Shown: one piece after another, positions 36,446 through 48,328 of the stretch
Position numbering within the stretch: position 1 is the first letter of the stretch
Layout: every line of letters begins with the position of its first letter
Made by a program: the position numbers and the translations under genes
DNA from: Bolinopsis microptera
Lineage: Eukaryota > Ctenophora > Tentaculata > Lobata > Bolinopsidae
NCBI RefSeq assembly: GCF_026151205.1
Contig: NC_087077.1
Span: 682,001-746,000, forward strand
Reading direction: 5' to 3'
DNA: 64,000 nucleotides
The notes under the pieces: generated by a model
What the model was told of the DNA's origin: nothing
Seen by the model: only the letters and a program-made list of their open reading frames with translations
Database searches by the model: none

Positions 36446-38360
36446 TAATTGCTCTGTAAAGTACAAGAACCGGCTCTTTTGTTTATTTTATGTACTATAA
36501 TGCAGATTTAATGCACTGTACAGTTGGAAGCATTTATCGAAGCATCTGAACCGAACAACGGAACTCAAAGTGTATTTGTACATTTATGATTGAGATTAAT
36601 TGTTAACTGTTAAATGTCTATTGTGCCCATAACAGATAGAAGGACGTCCAAAAAACATTTAGACTTTTAGGCAATCTTAACTGCGCTTTAGGAAAACCCG
36701 CTCCTTTATAATCTATCCTATATATTTGTGGACGTGTCCGCTAGGCCTGAGCTCCCTTTCTTTTGGACGTCCTTTAATTTTGGCGCCTGATTTGTTGATC
36801 ATTGATTGACATTCGTTGTTAAATATACAATATCGCCTTAGTAACGAGATTAATTTACCCTGGTGCCCGGGTTCAGGGGAGAGTAGTCTCTAATAGTCCT
36901 AATATCTGTACCATGAAGCACCTTGTACCGTAATGTACCATAGTTGTGTGTACATTTGTGTGCCACATTCTAACACGTGAAGAACTCAGGCGATATCGAT
37001 GTAAACTCGTGAGGAGCGTCTGGTCAGCCGAATATTGACATTTTGCCAAATTCAGGGCGAGAATCTGTTGGATATTTCGCTGTTAACTTTCTTAAGAAAA
37101 GATATAAATCTTTTCGGCCGTATTTTAGTGAAAGTATATTTTACTACAAATAGTTTTTTAAAGCTTTTTATCGCACTTTGGCCAGGTGCTGAATAGTTGA
37201 GTTTTCATCTATAACAAGGAATCTTAGAGTGATGATGTTGGTTTATTGTTGGTTCACAGGGTTTCAGACTTATTGATCAAAGTGAAATGTTGTATGTAAA
37301 CTTATTAATCGTGATTTATTTTATGTTACCAATCACCTAGTTCAGAGTTAAATAATTAACCGTATTTGTCAGAGTTTAGTGCTATAGAAATTGATATTTA
37401 TTTTCTTATTACATTAGTTTTTTCTTTTTCATTTTTAATATGTAGGTTTTGGATTCTGAATAATTCACATAATAGTACATCTTCTAAAGAATTCTCAGAA
37501 AACATGCCGGGTTAAATTAAGCTAAATTCATGAAATTGTCAGGACAACGCTATATTTAGATCCAATTCGACCAGATTAAAGGTTTACTCATCAAATCTAG
37601 ATTGCAAAGGGACTAAATTATTTAAGAATAATGCTGATAAAACAGTAGCATTGACTAGAAACCAACATGATGGTACTGATAGACAATACAGCCAGACTCC
37701 CCCACTCCGGAATCACATTTCTGCAGACTTTTCCAGCTCGTGTCAAATTAATTCCGCAGATTGATCTGTCTTTGCTCCTCTAATTTGTATTATACGAGCA
37801 AAGGTAAAGGGACGAGTAATTTGAACGCGAATTTTACCAGATAATACCAATGCGTGGGCTGATCCCACTATTTCTATAACATTTGTATAAAGCCTTGTCT
37901 TCCAATCTGTAACTGAATAATGAAATGAAACATTTTGGTGGTGGGAGACTGCTCATAAGCACTGTGCAACATTTCATTACAACCAGGGAAAACAACTGAA
38001 AATTAGTATCGTATTAAGTCACCAACACTCGTGTCTCGAGCGCCATAACATTTTAAAATTAGCACCAAATGGATCTCTTTTCAACATGCACCTGTTGCAT
38101 TCGATGCCAACTGCGTTATATCATGTAAAATCTAGAATTCATGGATCGTTGTGCATGCATGTAGCCACTGGCGATTAGAAACTTTGATACTGGTCGACCG
38201 TTGATATATATTTGAACCGTGGCAACCGACTTGAAGGAAACCGCGAGATTATTTTACTGTCACAAAACGGATATCAACAGCTAGATTTCAATGCGCATGC
38301 GCGCTATATATACACTACGCGACGTACATACATGCAGGTCAATAATAAAGGGTCGTTCAC
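36446..38360. other. 3' flank, no gene seen
   Basis: The part to 36669 is shared with 1-235. The rest is unique AT-rich sequence with only short chance ORFs. Confidence 0.5.
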
Positions 38361-38397
38361 TTACTGGGCGGACCACTTACCTGAGGTCCCAAGGTAA
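38361..38397 (-). mobile_element. Possible degenerate tiny transposon
   Basis: 37 bp beginning TTACTGGGCGGACC and ending GTCCCAAGGTAA, resembling both ends of the 65-69 bp family in reverse orientation with the middle lost. No target duplication is visible. Confidence 0.35.
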
Positions 38398-39250
38398 ACT
38401 CAACCATTGCTGGGCCGTCGTTTTGATAGAAATTTCATTAAACATTTAGAATATGCGCGGCGCTGTTAAAAATTAACTTATTTTTGATCAATTTGCTAAA
38501 TTAAAAATAATTAGTTATTAAGATCAGATAAGTCTTTTATAAAAAAATAACTTTTTTATTTTATGGTTATTGTGTACCCAGCAAACCCTATCAGCTGGTG
38601 TATATCTCCAAAAGTAAAATAAATAGAACCTTCCGGTTTTCAACAAAATTTCCGTCTCGTAAATTAAAAGTTAGCTCCCCAGGAGCCAAATTTGGGTCAA
38701 CTTACATTCTGAATTAAACCGAAAAGTTTGATTTTGGGCTAATTAAAAGATCGTAGCTTTTGAACTTTGAAAAGTAATGTCGTTGTCATGACTATTAGGC
38801 TAAATGCAGCGTGCGAAAGCTGGTTCACCTAACCATATGTTTTCGCGCCACTGCGGGCGCGCTTGTTTCACAAGTTTTACCGCCGTGTTGATTGACGATT
38901 TCAATCCGTCGAGATCATTGCTCTGCGAAGCAGAGCAACGATCGACGACGCGAAGCAAAAATGCTAGTTCGCGCGGCGCGTCGAAGCGGCGAAGTCCTCC
39001 AAACCGCCGTGAGGCAGGCGCGCGCTACTGCAAGCGCGAGGACAAACGTGCTCTTGAAAATCGATCACCTCTAGCGAGCCCGGCAGGTGGTAAAGTTTTT
39101 TGGGTAATATTGGTTTGTCATTCTAATGATAAGCTGCTGCATTTGCCAATTCAATTCGCATAATTTGGAAAGTAAGCTTTTTGTTAAAATACAAACGACA
39201 CTATATCATATATGCTACATGTAATTCATGAAATTATGTCAGTAACATTA
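38398..39250 (+). repeat. Interspersed repeat R, copy 1
   Basis: Direct homology to 60175-61126, from ACTCAACCATTGCTGGGCCG to AATTCATGAAATTATGTCAG. It is non-coding, with a GC-rich middle (GCGGGCGCGCTTGTTTC) inside AT-rich ends. It contains the empty site (39176-39183) for the tiny transposon found at 61007. A fragment is also in arm L (4797-4925, minus). Confidence 0.8.
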
Positions 39251-39287
39251 TTGAATAATTCATGTACAATGTCGTATGAAAATGGAT

Positions 39288-39362
39288 TGATTGACGATGT
39301 CAAGCAACGATCGACGACGGATGCTAGTTCGCGCGGCGCGTCGAAGCGGCGAAGTCCTCCAA
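39288..39362 (+). repeat. Partial duplicate of 38889-39000
   Basis: Both contain ATTGATTGACGAT, CAACGATCGACGACG and ATGCTAGTTCGCGCGGCG through GTCCTCC. The second copy lacks about 30 internal bases. Confidence 0.8.
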
Positions 39363-40380
39363 GAAAATGGATTAGGTCAAATTAATTTAGCTATTTGTTA
39401 GTTTTTTTACCCACATTGCACATGTGAGAAGCTCGAAAAGCAAAAAGTGCGCCGCGCATAAGGATAGGGGCGCATGTACCATGCATGGTAAAACTTTTAT
39501 ATCACAAACTCAAAACTGCCTCTTATACACTGTACTACACAACATGAACAACTGTCAAACAGTTTACAGATTCACTTTTACATATTACCTGGCACACCAA
39601 TTGCTAATTCCGATGTGCAGCGATCTTTTCAAGATTCTTGCATATGTTTATATTCGTATTCATATAAAAAGCGATTTATTTATTATATTCGTAATTGTGT
39701 ATGTTTGTATTTTACTTTAAGAAATACAATTACAAATTATAATACAAATAACAATGTAAAAGTTTCTGAAAACTTTCGTTATAATAAATAACTGCAACAA
39801 CTGGTATAGTTGAAAGTGTGCGGAAATGATCTGGGACTTAAACATTAATGATTAAAATGAAAGTAAAATGTGAAGACCTCAAGCTTAGCCGTTTTATTAT
39901 AAGTTATTTGGCAGAGAAAAAGCCTGGCCCAATCTTATGAAGAATTCCCGTACTGCATAGTGCATTTTATTAGTTTATTTTATGTTCAAGTTTAAGCGTA
40001 TAAAATATATAAGTATACAGTTGTCCTTGGAACTAATTGAAAAAGTATATGAAGTCCACCATCAGCATTTCCTGATTCAAAAACATAGCTCTTCGAGGGT
40101 ACAGAGGGAAAAAAATGGACAGCAAATATGAGACACCACTATCAGAAGTCTCTTATAACCTCATCCCTGCCCCTATGATGGAGTAGATGTGTATATATCT
40201 GATTGTTGATATTTAATATTATATAATATTGGTAGCAGTGGACAATTTCCGTTACCTCTGTATTGTGCTCTGCCAATTGCAACACTTGAATTACTTTATT
40301 GTATATATACTGGTTAAAAACAGTTTAAATTCAGAAGAAATCATCCTTTAATGAATATCTAAAAATTAGTCTGTGTTACT
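39363..40380. other. AT-rich end of contig 1
   Basis: No gene was accepted. The ORF at 39424-39720 has no recognisable features. Confidence 0.4.
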
Positions 40381-40480
40381 NNNNNNNNNNNNNNNNNNNN
40401 NNNNNNNNNNNNNNNNNNNNNNNNNNNNNNNNNNNNNNNNNNNNNNNNNNNNNNNNNNNNNNNNNNNNNNNNNNNNNNNN
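40381..40480. other. Assembly gap (100 N)
   Basis: Exactly 100 Ns, the conventional size for a gap of unknown length. Contig 2 begins immediately after it at the base pairing with 28586 of contig 1. Confidence 0.99.
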
Positions 40481-40604
40481 TTGGTTGAATCTCTTGGCTG
40501 CAGTTCAAATGGGTTAGTGTGCAAATTAGGTCAAAGACTGCCGTGGGCTGTGTTTCTGTTACGGTGGCCCGGGCAACCCTTATGTAGTAGAACTTTCTAA
40601 TGAA

Positions 40605-40829
40605 GTGAACCGAACAGATTATAGCATGTCTAACATGGGATTATATATCAACACGGTGAACGAAATAAATAAAAACCTTCCCTTCAACGTACCGAAGTTG
40701 CAGGATAAGTTTATTAATTCGTTTAAGGACAACGATGTGCGATATTTTCTCGATAAACTAAAACTTGCTGCTGAATACGTTTCATGGACGAAAAGAACTT
40801 TGTTCATTACAACCTATAAAAAAATATGA
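40605..40829 (+). CDS. Small ORF of unknown nature
   Basis: 74 codons on the strand opposite to the ankyrin gene (MNRTDYSMSNMGLYINTV, and DNDVRYFLDKLKLAAEY). Composition looks protein-like, but there is no recognised domain, and the arm L counterpart (about 28230-28450, minus) is frameshifted. It could be a fragment of a transposon or of a nested gene, or chance. Confidence 0.2.
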   Translation: MNRTDYSMSNMGLYINTVNEINKNLPFNVPKLQDKFINSFKDNDVRYFLDKLKLAAEYVSWTKRTLFITTYKKI

Positions 40830-41187
40830 ACAAAATATAGTAGCTCTAAGAATTCAAATTTAGGTCAAACATTTTCCCACCAATATTTCACTGGCACACT
40901 TTAAGCAAATTTGGTAAATACGGCCCTATGGCTTATCTAGATAATTTCCTGCTCAGTGCGTGCTACACGGGGTTTCCATGCGCGTATATTTTTAACAAAA
41001 AAACTGGGATTTCATAGTATATAAAGATCATCATTAGATTGTAATTCAAAATAAACAGCAGTGGAGAAATAACAAAGTTGATTTATATAATATAGGTTAT
41101 TAAACTGAAGTTATTTTTGTATTTGGTATTCTTTGAATATAATATAATATAATGATTATCATTATAAATATACTGAAATAGTACTAT

Positions 41188-41241
41188 AAAATGTGTAAGT
41201 ATTAAGTAAGTATATATACCTACTTAATACTTACACATTTT
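41188..41241. repeat. Perfect-stem hairpin
   Basis: AAAATGTGTAAGTATTAAGT pairs with ACTTAATACTTACACATTTT around a short AT-rich centre. In arm L (about 27832-27885) the stem is eroded. Confidence 0.75.
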
Positions 41242-42388
41242 CTGCGAATCTGTAGATGCGAAATTGAAAAGAGATCTGATTTCCAGAGAAATGAAATGGT
41301 GAAACGGTTCAAGGCTACCGTACAGCAATATTCCTACAATTTACTCTATTAGATTCAAATTGAACAATTTTTGTTAATTGTTAGACCTTCTTTGTGCAGA
41401 ATTCCGACAAAAGGACCGATGAAATATGAATAAAATATCTTGCTTTGAGATGAGGAACCGCAGCGATCGTATTTAATAAAAATACTTCTTCTCTCCTTTG
41501 TCCTTTTGTAAAACTAATACCTAATCTTCTTTGTGTAGTGCGATTCTTATGATATGTCTAAAAATTTAAACGACACAAAAATTTAAACGACACAAACTAT
41601 GTTTCTGTCGGTTGCTGTATCTGCTAATATTTATGCTGAATAAATATTCTGCAATTAAGACACGTTTTCTAAAGTAAGACTGTTGATTATTTCTCATCTC
41701 AGATGATTAGTTAGGATGCTGAAAGATATCAAGTTCTTTAAATATTTACTTGCACTGAGTTTAAACATGTTCAAAATAGTTATCGCCACACACGTAAATT
41801 TAAAAGAATGAAAAGTACAATTTTTCCAATCTATTCGAGAACATATCGTACATCAGACAAAAGATACGGTACGTACCTTTGAGAATGGTTGTACCGCACG
41901 TACTTTAAGCCGGGTACTTCCCATTATAGCAACTGATAGGAATAATCTTCTAATGGTAAGTAAGCAATAACCAGTTTCCGACCAACGCTAGGCAATGATT
42001 AAGCATGCTACTATGATCTTTGTTAGGCATCACTCATGGTAAAAAAGGGTGCCGAGGGGGTAGGAGGGGGTAGGTCAGGGGTAGGATAGTTGGGGACAGT
42101 TTACCCACATAACTCTATAGAACAGGTCAAAGTTTATTCTTGGTAAAACAATAGACTCCGTTTAGCTATTATTAACCCTCACCCGGCTGCTACCTTTCTA
42201 GGTTCCATATTCTAAACCCTAATTTGATGGTCATTGGGCAGATTGTAGGCTGAGGTGGTCAACAATAGTTGTTTACCGACTCTTGTCGTACTCTACTCTT
42301 GTCGTACTCTAAATAAGTAACTAGAGAAGTAACTAGGGATATTATTATGATACCCTATAGATGATTAAAGGACCCGCTAGACCCGCCA

Positions 42389-42630
42389 ACATATTCTACA
42401 GGTATTGGCACAGTTCCAATACTTCTCAAAAGCAAGTCAGATCCAGCTAACATATTCTACAGGTATTGGCACAGTTCCAATACTTCTCAAAAGCAAGTCA
42501 GCTCCAGCTAACATATTCTACAGGTATTGGCACAGTTCCAATACTTCTCAAAAGCAAGTCAGCTCCAGCTAACATATTCTACAGGTATTGGCACAGTTCC
42601 AATACTTCTCAAAAGCAAGTCAGCTCCAGG
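42389..42630 (+). repeat. 61-bp array, 4 copies
   Basis: Starts of AACATATTCTACAGG fall at 42389, 42449, 42510 and 42571. Each unit contains the inverted repeat GTATTGGCACAGTTCCAATAC. Confidence 0.92.
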
Positions 42631-42765
42631 ACTTATAAAATAAAACCAGGTCACGTTATTAATTACACTGATTATATTGGCCATTACAGAACCATGTAAA
42701 TGCGGGGGAATCTAATGGAGATGTTAAGGTCATACGCTAAAAATATCTTTAATAACATACGCTAA

Positions 42766-43195
42766 CAAGAATTGCGCCCGTTGTTTCTTTTTGGCGGACG
42801 CTAGATTTCCGTTCACTATAACTATAAATATAAGCTCCAATCAGCTCACTTCATAATAATAATATTGATAAACGTCAGTACACTATACTACGCATGCCAA
42901 GTACAAATCGGGCTTGGCCCGCTTATAACCTAATACTATACATTACACCGTTATATACATTGAAACACAGTCGCGCGCGCCGCGCATTCATTGACCACAG
43001 GCTATCTATACATCACATCTCCGCAAGCAATCCTCGCGCGCTGCACTGCGCGCTGGTTGTCATGGTAACGGACGGAAGGACAGATGACAACATATTCAGA
43101 CCTGCCTACCGCTATCTCCAAAATCCACGTTTTTCTGCAAAAACGTCCATTTGTAACCTTTCACTATTGCCTTTTTTCAAAAGGGTGAACGGAAA
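42766..43195. mobile_element. Arm-R-only insertion, about 430 bp
   Basis: Absent from arm L, where the flanking CATACGCTAAAAATATCTC copies are adjacent (about 26190-26245). Begins CAAGAATTGCGCCCG. An inverted repeat TTTCCGTTCAC (42806-42816) pairs with GTGAACGGAAA (43185-43195). Contains GC-rich GTCGCGCGCGCCGCGC and CTCGCGCGCTGCACTGCG. Non-coding; the ORF through it carries a VTDGRTDDN-like string that comes from a simple GGACGGA motif. Confidence 0.65.
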
Positions 43196-43651
43196 AAATA
43201 TCTCTAATAACATACGTCATACGCTAAAAATATCTCTAATAATATGCGGCTAGTATTAGACAGGTGATTGTTGGTAGGTTCTGTTCTGTGAATCATCATA
43301 AGTTTTCACAGGGCATATTTTATTGAATTTTGTGCTGAGGGATAATTAAGACATATTTCTCTTTTTCCGGGTGATCGTTCCAAATATTTTTTCAGGATGA
43401 CTTGTGAAGATTACATCGGCAAAGAACGGAGAATAATAAATTTTAAGGAATATTTATGAACGCTATTTATTCATCTCAAACAAGTAAAACAAAATTTGTC
43501 AGGAAAAAACTTCTAAAATCTAAAAACTTACCTGTACCATTGCCTGTAACGAACAGCATATCTTTGACGGGAAGAAATAAGGAAAAAGCCTGTATCATTA
43601 CATGGGTAAGACACCTAAAATAGGACATGTATTTTATTTTAAAGATCTTAT

Positions 43652-43668
43652 CACGTGTTGTGACGTCA
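43652..43668. repeat. CRE/E-box motif, intron 2
   Basis: CACGTG (43652) followed by TGACGTCA (43661). The arm L copy at about 25772 is mutated in the E-box. Confidence 0.6.
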
Positions 43669-43794
43669 CTAATCACACGATGTAATATAGAGAAACGCTA
43701 CGGTGCGTCTTCTTGCACGACAAATCTCTTATATTAGTGTTTCGGAGGTGTTGTACAATAATTACCATACATGTAGACTGAGTTTAAGGAGATC

Positions 43795-45435
43795 AGCTGG
43801 TACGCTAGTGTTACTAGTGTTACTAGTGTTACTAGTGTTACTAGTGTTACTAGTGTTACTAGTGTTACTAGTGTTACTAGTGTTACTAGTGTTACTAGTG
43901 TTACTAGTGTTACTAGTGTTACTAGTGTTACTAGTGTTACTAGTGTTACTAGTGTTACTAGTGTTACTAGTGTTACTAGTGTTACTAGTGTTACTAGTGT
44001 TACTAGTGTTACTAGTGTTACTAGTGTTACTAGTGTTACTAGTGTTACTAGTGTTACTAGTGTTACTAGTGTTACTAGTGTTACTAGTGTTACTAGTGTT
44101 ACTAGCTGGTACGCTAGTGTTACTGGTGTTACTGGTGTTACTAGTGTTACTAGTGTTACTAGTGTTACTAGTGTTACTAGTGTTACTAGTGTTACTAGTG
44201 TTACTGGTGTTACTGGTGTTACTAGTGTTACTAGTGTTACTAGTGTTACTAGTGTTACTAGTGTTACTAGTGTTACTAGTGTTACTAGTGTTACTAGTGT
44301 TACTAGTGTTACTAGTGTTACTAGTGTTACTAGTGTTACTAGTGTTACTAGTGTTACTAGTGTTACTAGTGTTACTAGTGTTACTAGTGTTACTAGTGTT
44401 ACTAGCTGGTACGCTAGTGTTACTGGTGTTACTGGTGTTACTGGTGTTACTAGTGTTACTAGTGTTACTAGTGTTACTAGTGTTACTGGTGTTACTGGTG
44501 TTACTGGTGTTACTAGTGTTACTAGTGTTACTAGTGTTACTAGTGTTACTAGTGTTACTAGTGTTACTAGTGTTACTAGTGTTACTAGTGTTACTGGTGT
44601 TACTGGTGTTACTAGTGTTACTAGTGTTACTAGTGTTACTAGTGTTACTAGTGTTACTAGTGTTACTAGTGTTACTAGTGTTACTAGTGTTACTAGCTGG
44701 TACGCTAGTGTTACTAGTGTTACTAGTGTTACTAGTGTTACTAGCTGGTACGCTAGTGTTACTAGTGTTACTAGTGTTACTAGTGTTACTAGTGTTACTA
44801 GTGTTACTAGTGTTACTAGTGTTACTAGTGTTACTAGTGTTACTAGTGTTACTAGTGTTACTAGTGTTACTAGTGTTACTAGTGTTACTAGTGTTACTAG
44901 TGTTACTAGTGTTACTAGTGTTACTAGTGTTACTAGTGTTACTAGTGTTACTAGTGTTACTAGTGTTACTAGTGTTACTAGTGTTACTAGTGTTACTAGT
45001 GTTACTAGTGTTACTAGTGTTACTAGTGTTACTAGTGTTACTAGTGTTACTAGTGTTACTAGTGAAAGTGATAGTGTTACTAGTGTTACTAGTGAAAGTG
45101 ATAGTGTTACTAGTGTTACTAGTGTTACTAGTGTTACTAGTGAAAGTGTTACTAGTGTTACTAGTGTTACTAGTGTTACTAGTGTTACTAGTGTTACTAG
45201 TGTTACTAGTGTTACTAGTGTTACTAGTGTTACTAGTGAAAGTGATAGTGTTACTAGTGAAAGTGATAGTGTTACTAGTGTTACTAGTGTTACTAGTGAA
45301 AGTGATAGTGTTACTAGTGTTACTAGTGTTACTAGTGTTACTAGTGTTACTAGTGTTACTAGTGTTACTAGTGTTACTAGTGTTACTAGTGTTACTAGTG
45401 TTACTAGTGTTACTAGTGTTACTAGCTGGTACGCT
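43795..45435 (+). repeat. 9-bp ACTAGTGTT array with regular 12-bp breaks
   Basis: About 180 units. The interrupter AGCTGGTACGCT occurs at 43795, 44104, 44404, 44695, 44743 and 45424, the first three gaps being 309, 300 and 291 bp. GTGTTACTGG variants follow each early interrupter, and AGTGAAAGTGATAGTGTT variants cluster after 45060. All spacings are multiples of 3, so both strands stay open (LLV and TSN repeats); these ORFs are not genes. Confidence 0.95.
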
Positions 45436-45541
45436 GATAAACAGAAACATTGTTCATTATTTGTAGGTAGCTATTATTACCGTGTGTTGGTTAACTATGT
45501 ATAAAACAAACAGGACATGATAATCACGTTTCTGTTCAAAG

Positions 45542-45900
45542 CGAAAGTGATAGTGTTACTAGTGTTACTAGTGAAAGTGATAGTGTTACTAGTGTTGGTG
45601 GAAGTGTTACTAGTGTTACTAGTGAAAGTGATAGTGTTACTAGTGTTACTAGTGAAAGTGATAGTGTTACTAGTGTTACTAGTGAAAGTGATAGTGTTAC
45701 TAGTGTTACTAGTGAAAGTGAAAGTGTTACTAGTGTTACTAGTGTTACTAGTGAAAGTGATAGTGTTACTAGTGTTACTAGTGAAAGTGATAGTGTTACT
45801 AGTGTTACTAGTGAAAGTGATAGTGTTACTAGTGATAGTGTTACTAGTGTTACTAGTGAAAGTGATAGTGTTACTAGTGTTACTAGTGTTGGTGGAAGTT
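45542..45900 (+). repeat. Satellite of mixed 9-bp and GAAAGTGAT units
   Basis: Continuation of the same array after a 100-bp unique spacer. Higher-order units of about 30 bp combine GAAAGTGATAGTGTT with two ACTAGTGTT steps. Confidence 0.9.
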
Positions 45901-47110
45901 AGATTGACCGAGACCGAGATAGTAATTCTTTCTCAGCATCAAAAAAAGTTCCTTGTGAAATGATAAGATTGATAAAACGTTTTTCATCCATGTCAACCAA
46001 TGCTGGCTGTTGGGGTTTTGAAAAGTCTCCAAGTTGAAACTCTAATTTAAGTTTAACATTTATTCAAACCGAGAAGTCTGGAAAATATTTCACTTATGGG
46101 AAAATCTTTGAACAAAAGAGAAGATTGGTTAAAGAAAAGGCTCAAAGAAAACTATTCATTCACCGATACGATTAATCAAGCGGTTATCAACCACAACCAC
46201 AAGATAATAAAATTTAGGACAGGATTCCCAAACAATAAGTATCGAGCTGAACAGCCAAACAACCAGCGACCATACAAGAAGAAGAAAGAAGAAGAAGAGC
46301 AGCCAAACAGCGGAGGCGATATCAACCGCTAAAGTGTAAAGGATAGACAAGCTAGATCATGAGCAAATCGAGGCGTTATTGCGGGATATTTTTACAATTA
46401 TCAACCTCAAGTCTCAACTTAGACTACCTGCTGTGATTCTATGTGAGTCTGATCTGAAACAGAACACTCTTACTCTTACAGCTAATCATTTAATCTGCCA
46501 TTAATCAGGACCGAGCAATTATCTTTATCAAACATCCAAGTTCAAACCTTCTGCTCTTAAAAAGTTATTGTTGTTTAGAAAAGTACTTAGTAAAGTATAA
46601 GTTTATATTTTGGTACCGGAAATATTATTTTCTATATATTATATATGTATATTTTGGTACCGATAAAGCTGCGAAATTAATACGCTACTTTACTAGTAAC
46701 TGGTGTAGCAAAATTAGATTAAAATTTATAATATACAGCAATTTAATTACACAAATAGTGTAGATAGAGATTAGATTGGCTGAAATTAATTATTGAATTA
46801 TCATTAAAAATAATCCTGACTCGGTATAAGCTGTTGCGGGTTAGTTTCGCCGGCCAATAGAAATGACACAAATCAAATGAAACCGCGGTTTTTGAGATTG
46901 AAGATTTTTCTCGAAGAGATGTTCTAAATTGACCTAGAATTGAAATTGCATGATGGTGACGAATTTGTTTTATTGACATGCCACAAGCCATGTGAACACA
47001 GTGTGAGTACAGAGTACAGAGGATTAGTGAATGGATTATTGACGGGGATATTGACCTCGCTTGACAGAGTGTTTTAAAACGAGTCTTACGTATTCTGAAA
47101 ACTGCCATCC

Positions 47111-47233
47111 CTCATTTAAAATGACATCAATAACTTTCAAAACTTAAAAGATACGGTTTTAGCATTTGGGTGGCCCCAAATGCTAAAACCGTACTTTTAA
47201 GTTTTGAAAGTTACTGATGTCATTTTAAATGAG
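47111..47233. repeat. 60-bp-arm near-perfect hairpin
   Basis: Arms 47111-47170 and 47174-47233 pair almost completely around a 3-base loop (TGG), with one bulge and one mismatch. Arm ends read CTCATTTAAAATGACATCA. Arm L keeps only one arm (about 22153-22205). It is either a fold-back element or hairpin RNA gene, or a local fold-back artefact. Confidence 0.8.
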
Positions 47234-47573
47234 TTCAACAGGATATATTGTGTATTAGGCAACATTAGACTTTTATTCTTTTACAAAGTCCTAATTCGAT
47301 TACTCTTCATTACTCATTGATGTAATAATGAACGATAACTCACACAATGTTCTATTTATAGATGGTAATGAATTGACAATGCCACTGTTAATTAAATCCT
47401 TTTCCACCACCCTCCAACTTCTCCACCACAATTACCATGGTCCCACTAGCAGCTAAGATACTCTATGCTTATCGCCAGTCACTCCCCCGCATCATCCCCT
47501 CCCCACTCTAGCACACTCTTATCTCTAGTATCAACATGAATTGTACCAGGATCTCGGATTTCTTTTTTTACGC

Positions 47574-47610
47574 GACGTCATATCACATATCGTGACGTCA
47601 CAACACATGA
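47574..47610. repeat. CRE-type motif pair, intron 2
   Basis: GACGTCATATCACATAT, then TGACGTCA at 47593-47600 and ACACATGATAACC. The following CGTATAAGG resembles the sequence after the motif at 30070. Confidence 0.55.
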
Positions 47611-48002
47611 TAACCGTATAAGGAAATGTCAGGATTTATCTCCAAAACCACGAAGTTGTGATTTGTTTGACCACTCATGAAACGAGCATTATCAGCAAAC
47701 TCACTCCTACGCAACAAAGTCAAGGAGGCGACGTTACTAAGCAGGAGGAGGCGACGTTACTAAGTACTTTACTTAACTTTATTATAGACTCAATATAGAC
47801 ATCATGACACACGTAATAGCGAGGTTCCAATCTGTTAAGAGATTCGGTCAAATGCGCTCCCAGACGGGGTAGGTATTTAACTATTTAAAACTGATGGGTT
47901 GTGATGGGGTAGGCTGGTAATGATATTTAAGTGGTGAACTTTGGTTGGTAGAGCTAGGAATTTGTTCATGGAGTTGTGTCGTCAGAGAGGTGATTGTTTT
48001 AA

Positions 48003-48066
48003 CAACAGTACATAGCAACAGTACATAGCAACAGTACATAGCAACAGTACATAGCAACAGTACACA
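48003..48066 (+). repeat. 13-bp AACAGTACATAGC array
   Basis: Five clean units within ankyrin intron 2 of contig 2. Confidence 0.92.
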
Positions 48067-48328
48067 GGGAGTTAAGAGGAACTGAAGGTTGGAATGATGA
48101 AGGTATGTGATTGGTTAAGTTGAGTGGTAATTTAATTGATGTTAAGTGAAAAGTACGTTAAATAATAATTAAAACATTAAAAATAACGTTACACGATTAG
48201 CATTGCAGAAGACGTGAAAGCTGAACCTTATGATGAAATTTAAGATTATAATGAAACTGAGCCTGATAGAGAAAGTAAAACTGAGCCTGATAGTGAAAGC
48301 GAACTTGTATAGTGAAAGTGAAACTAAC

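Noticed and set aside
35639-36500. Three long overlapping ORFs in the 14-bp array
   Set aside because: All frames of a stop-free 14-bp repeat are open; there is no start context or homology.
43703-45466. 587-codon ORF of LLV repeats, and its 562-codon TSN-repeat antisense ORF
   Set aside because: Both are products of a 9-bp satellite with interruptions in multiples of three; the arm L version is frameshifted.
46096-46332. Lys/Glu-rich ORF MGKSLNKREDWLKKR
   Set aside because: Ends in a GAAGAAGAA microsatellite and is disrupted in arm L; no domain. A weak possibility of a nested exon remains.
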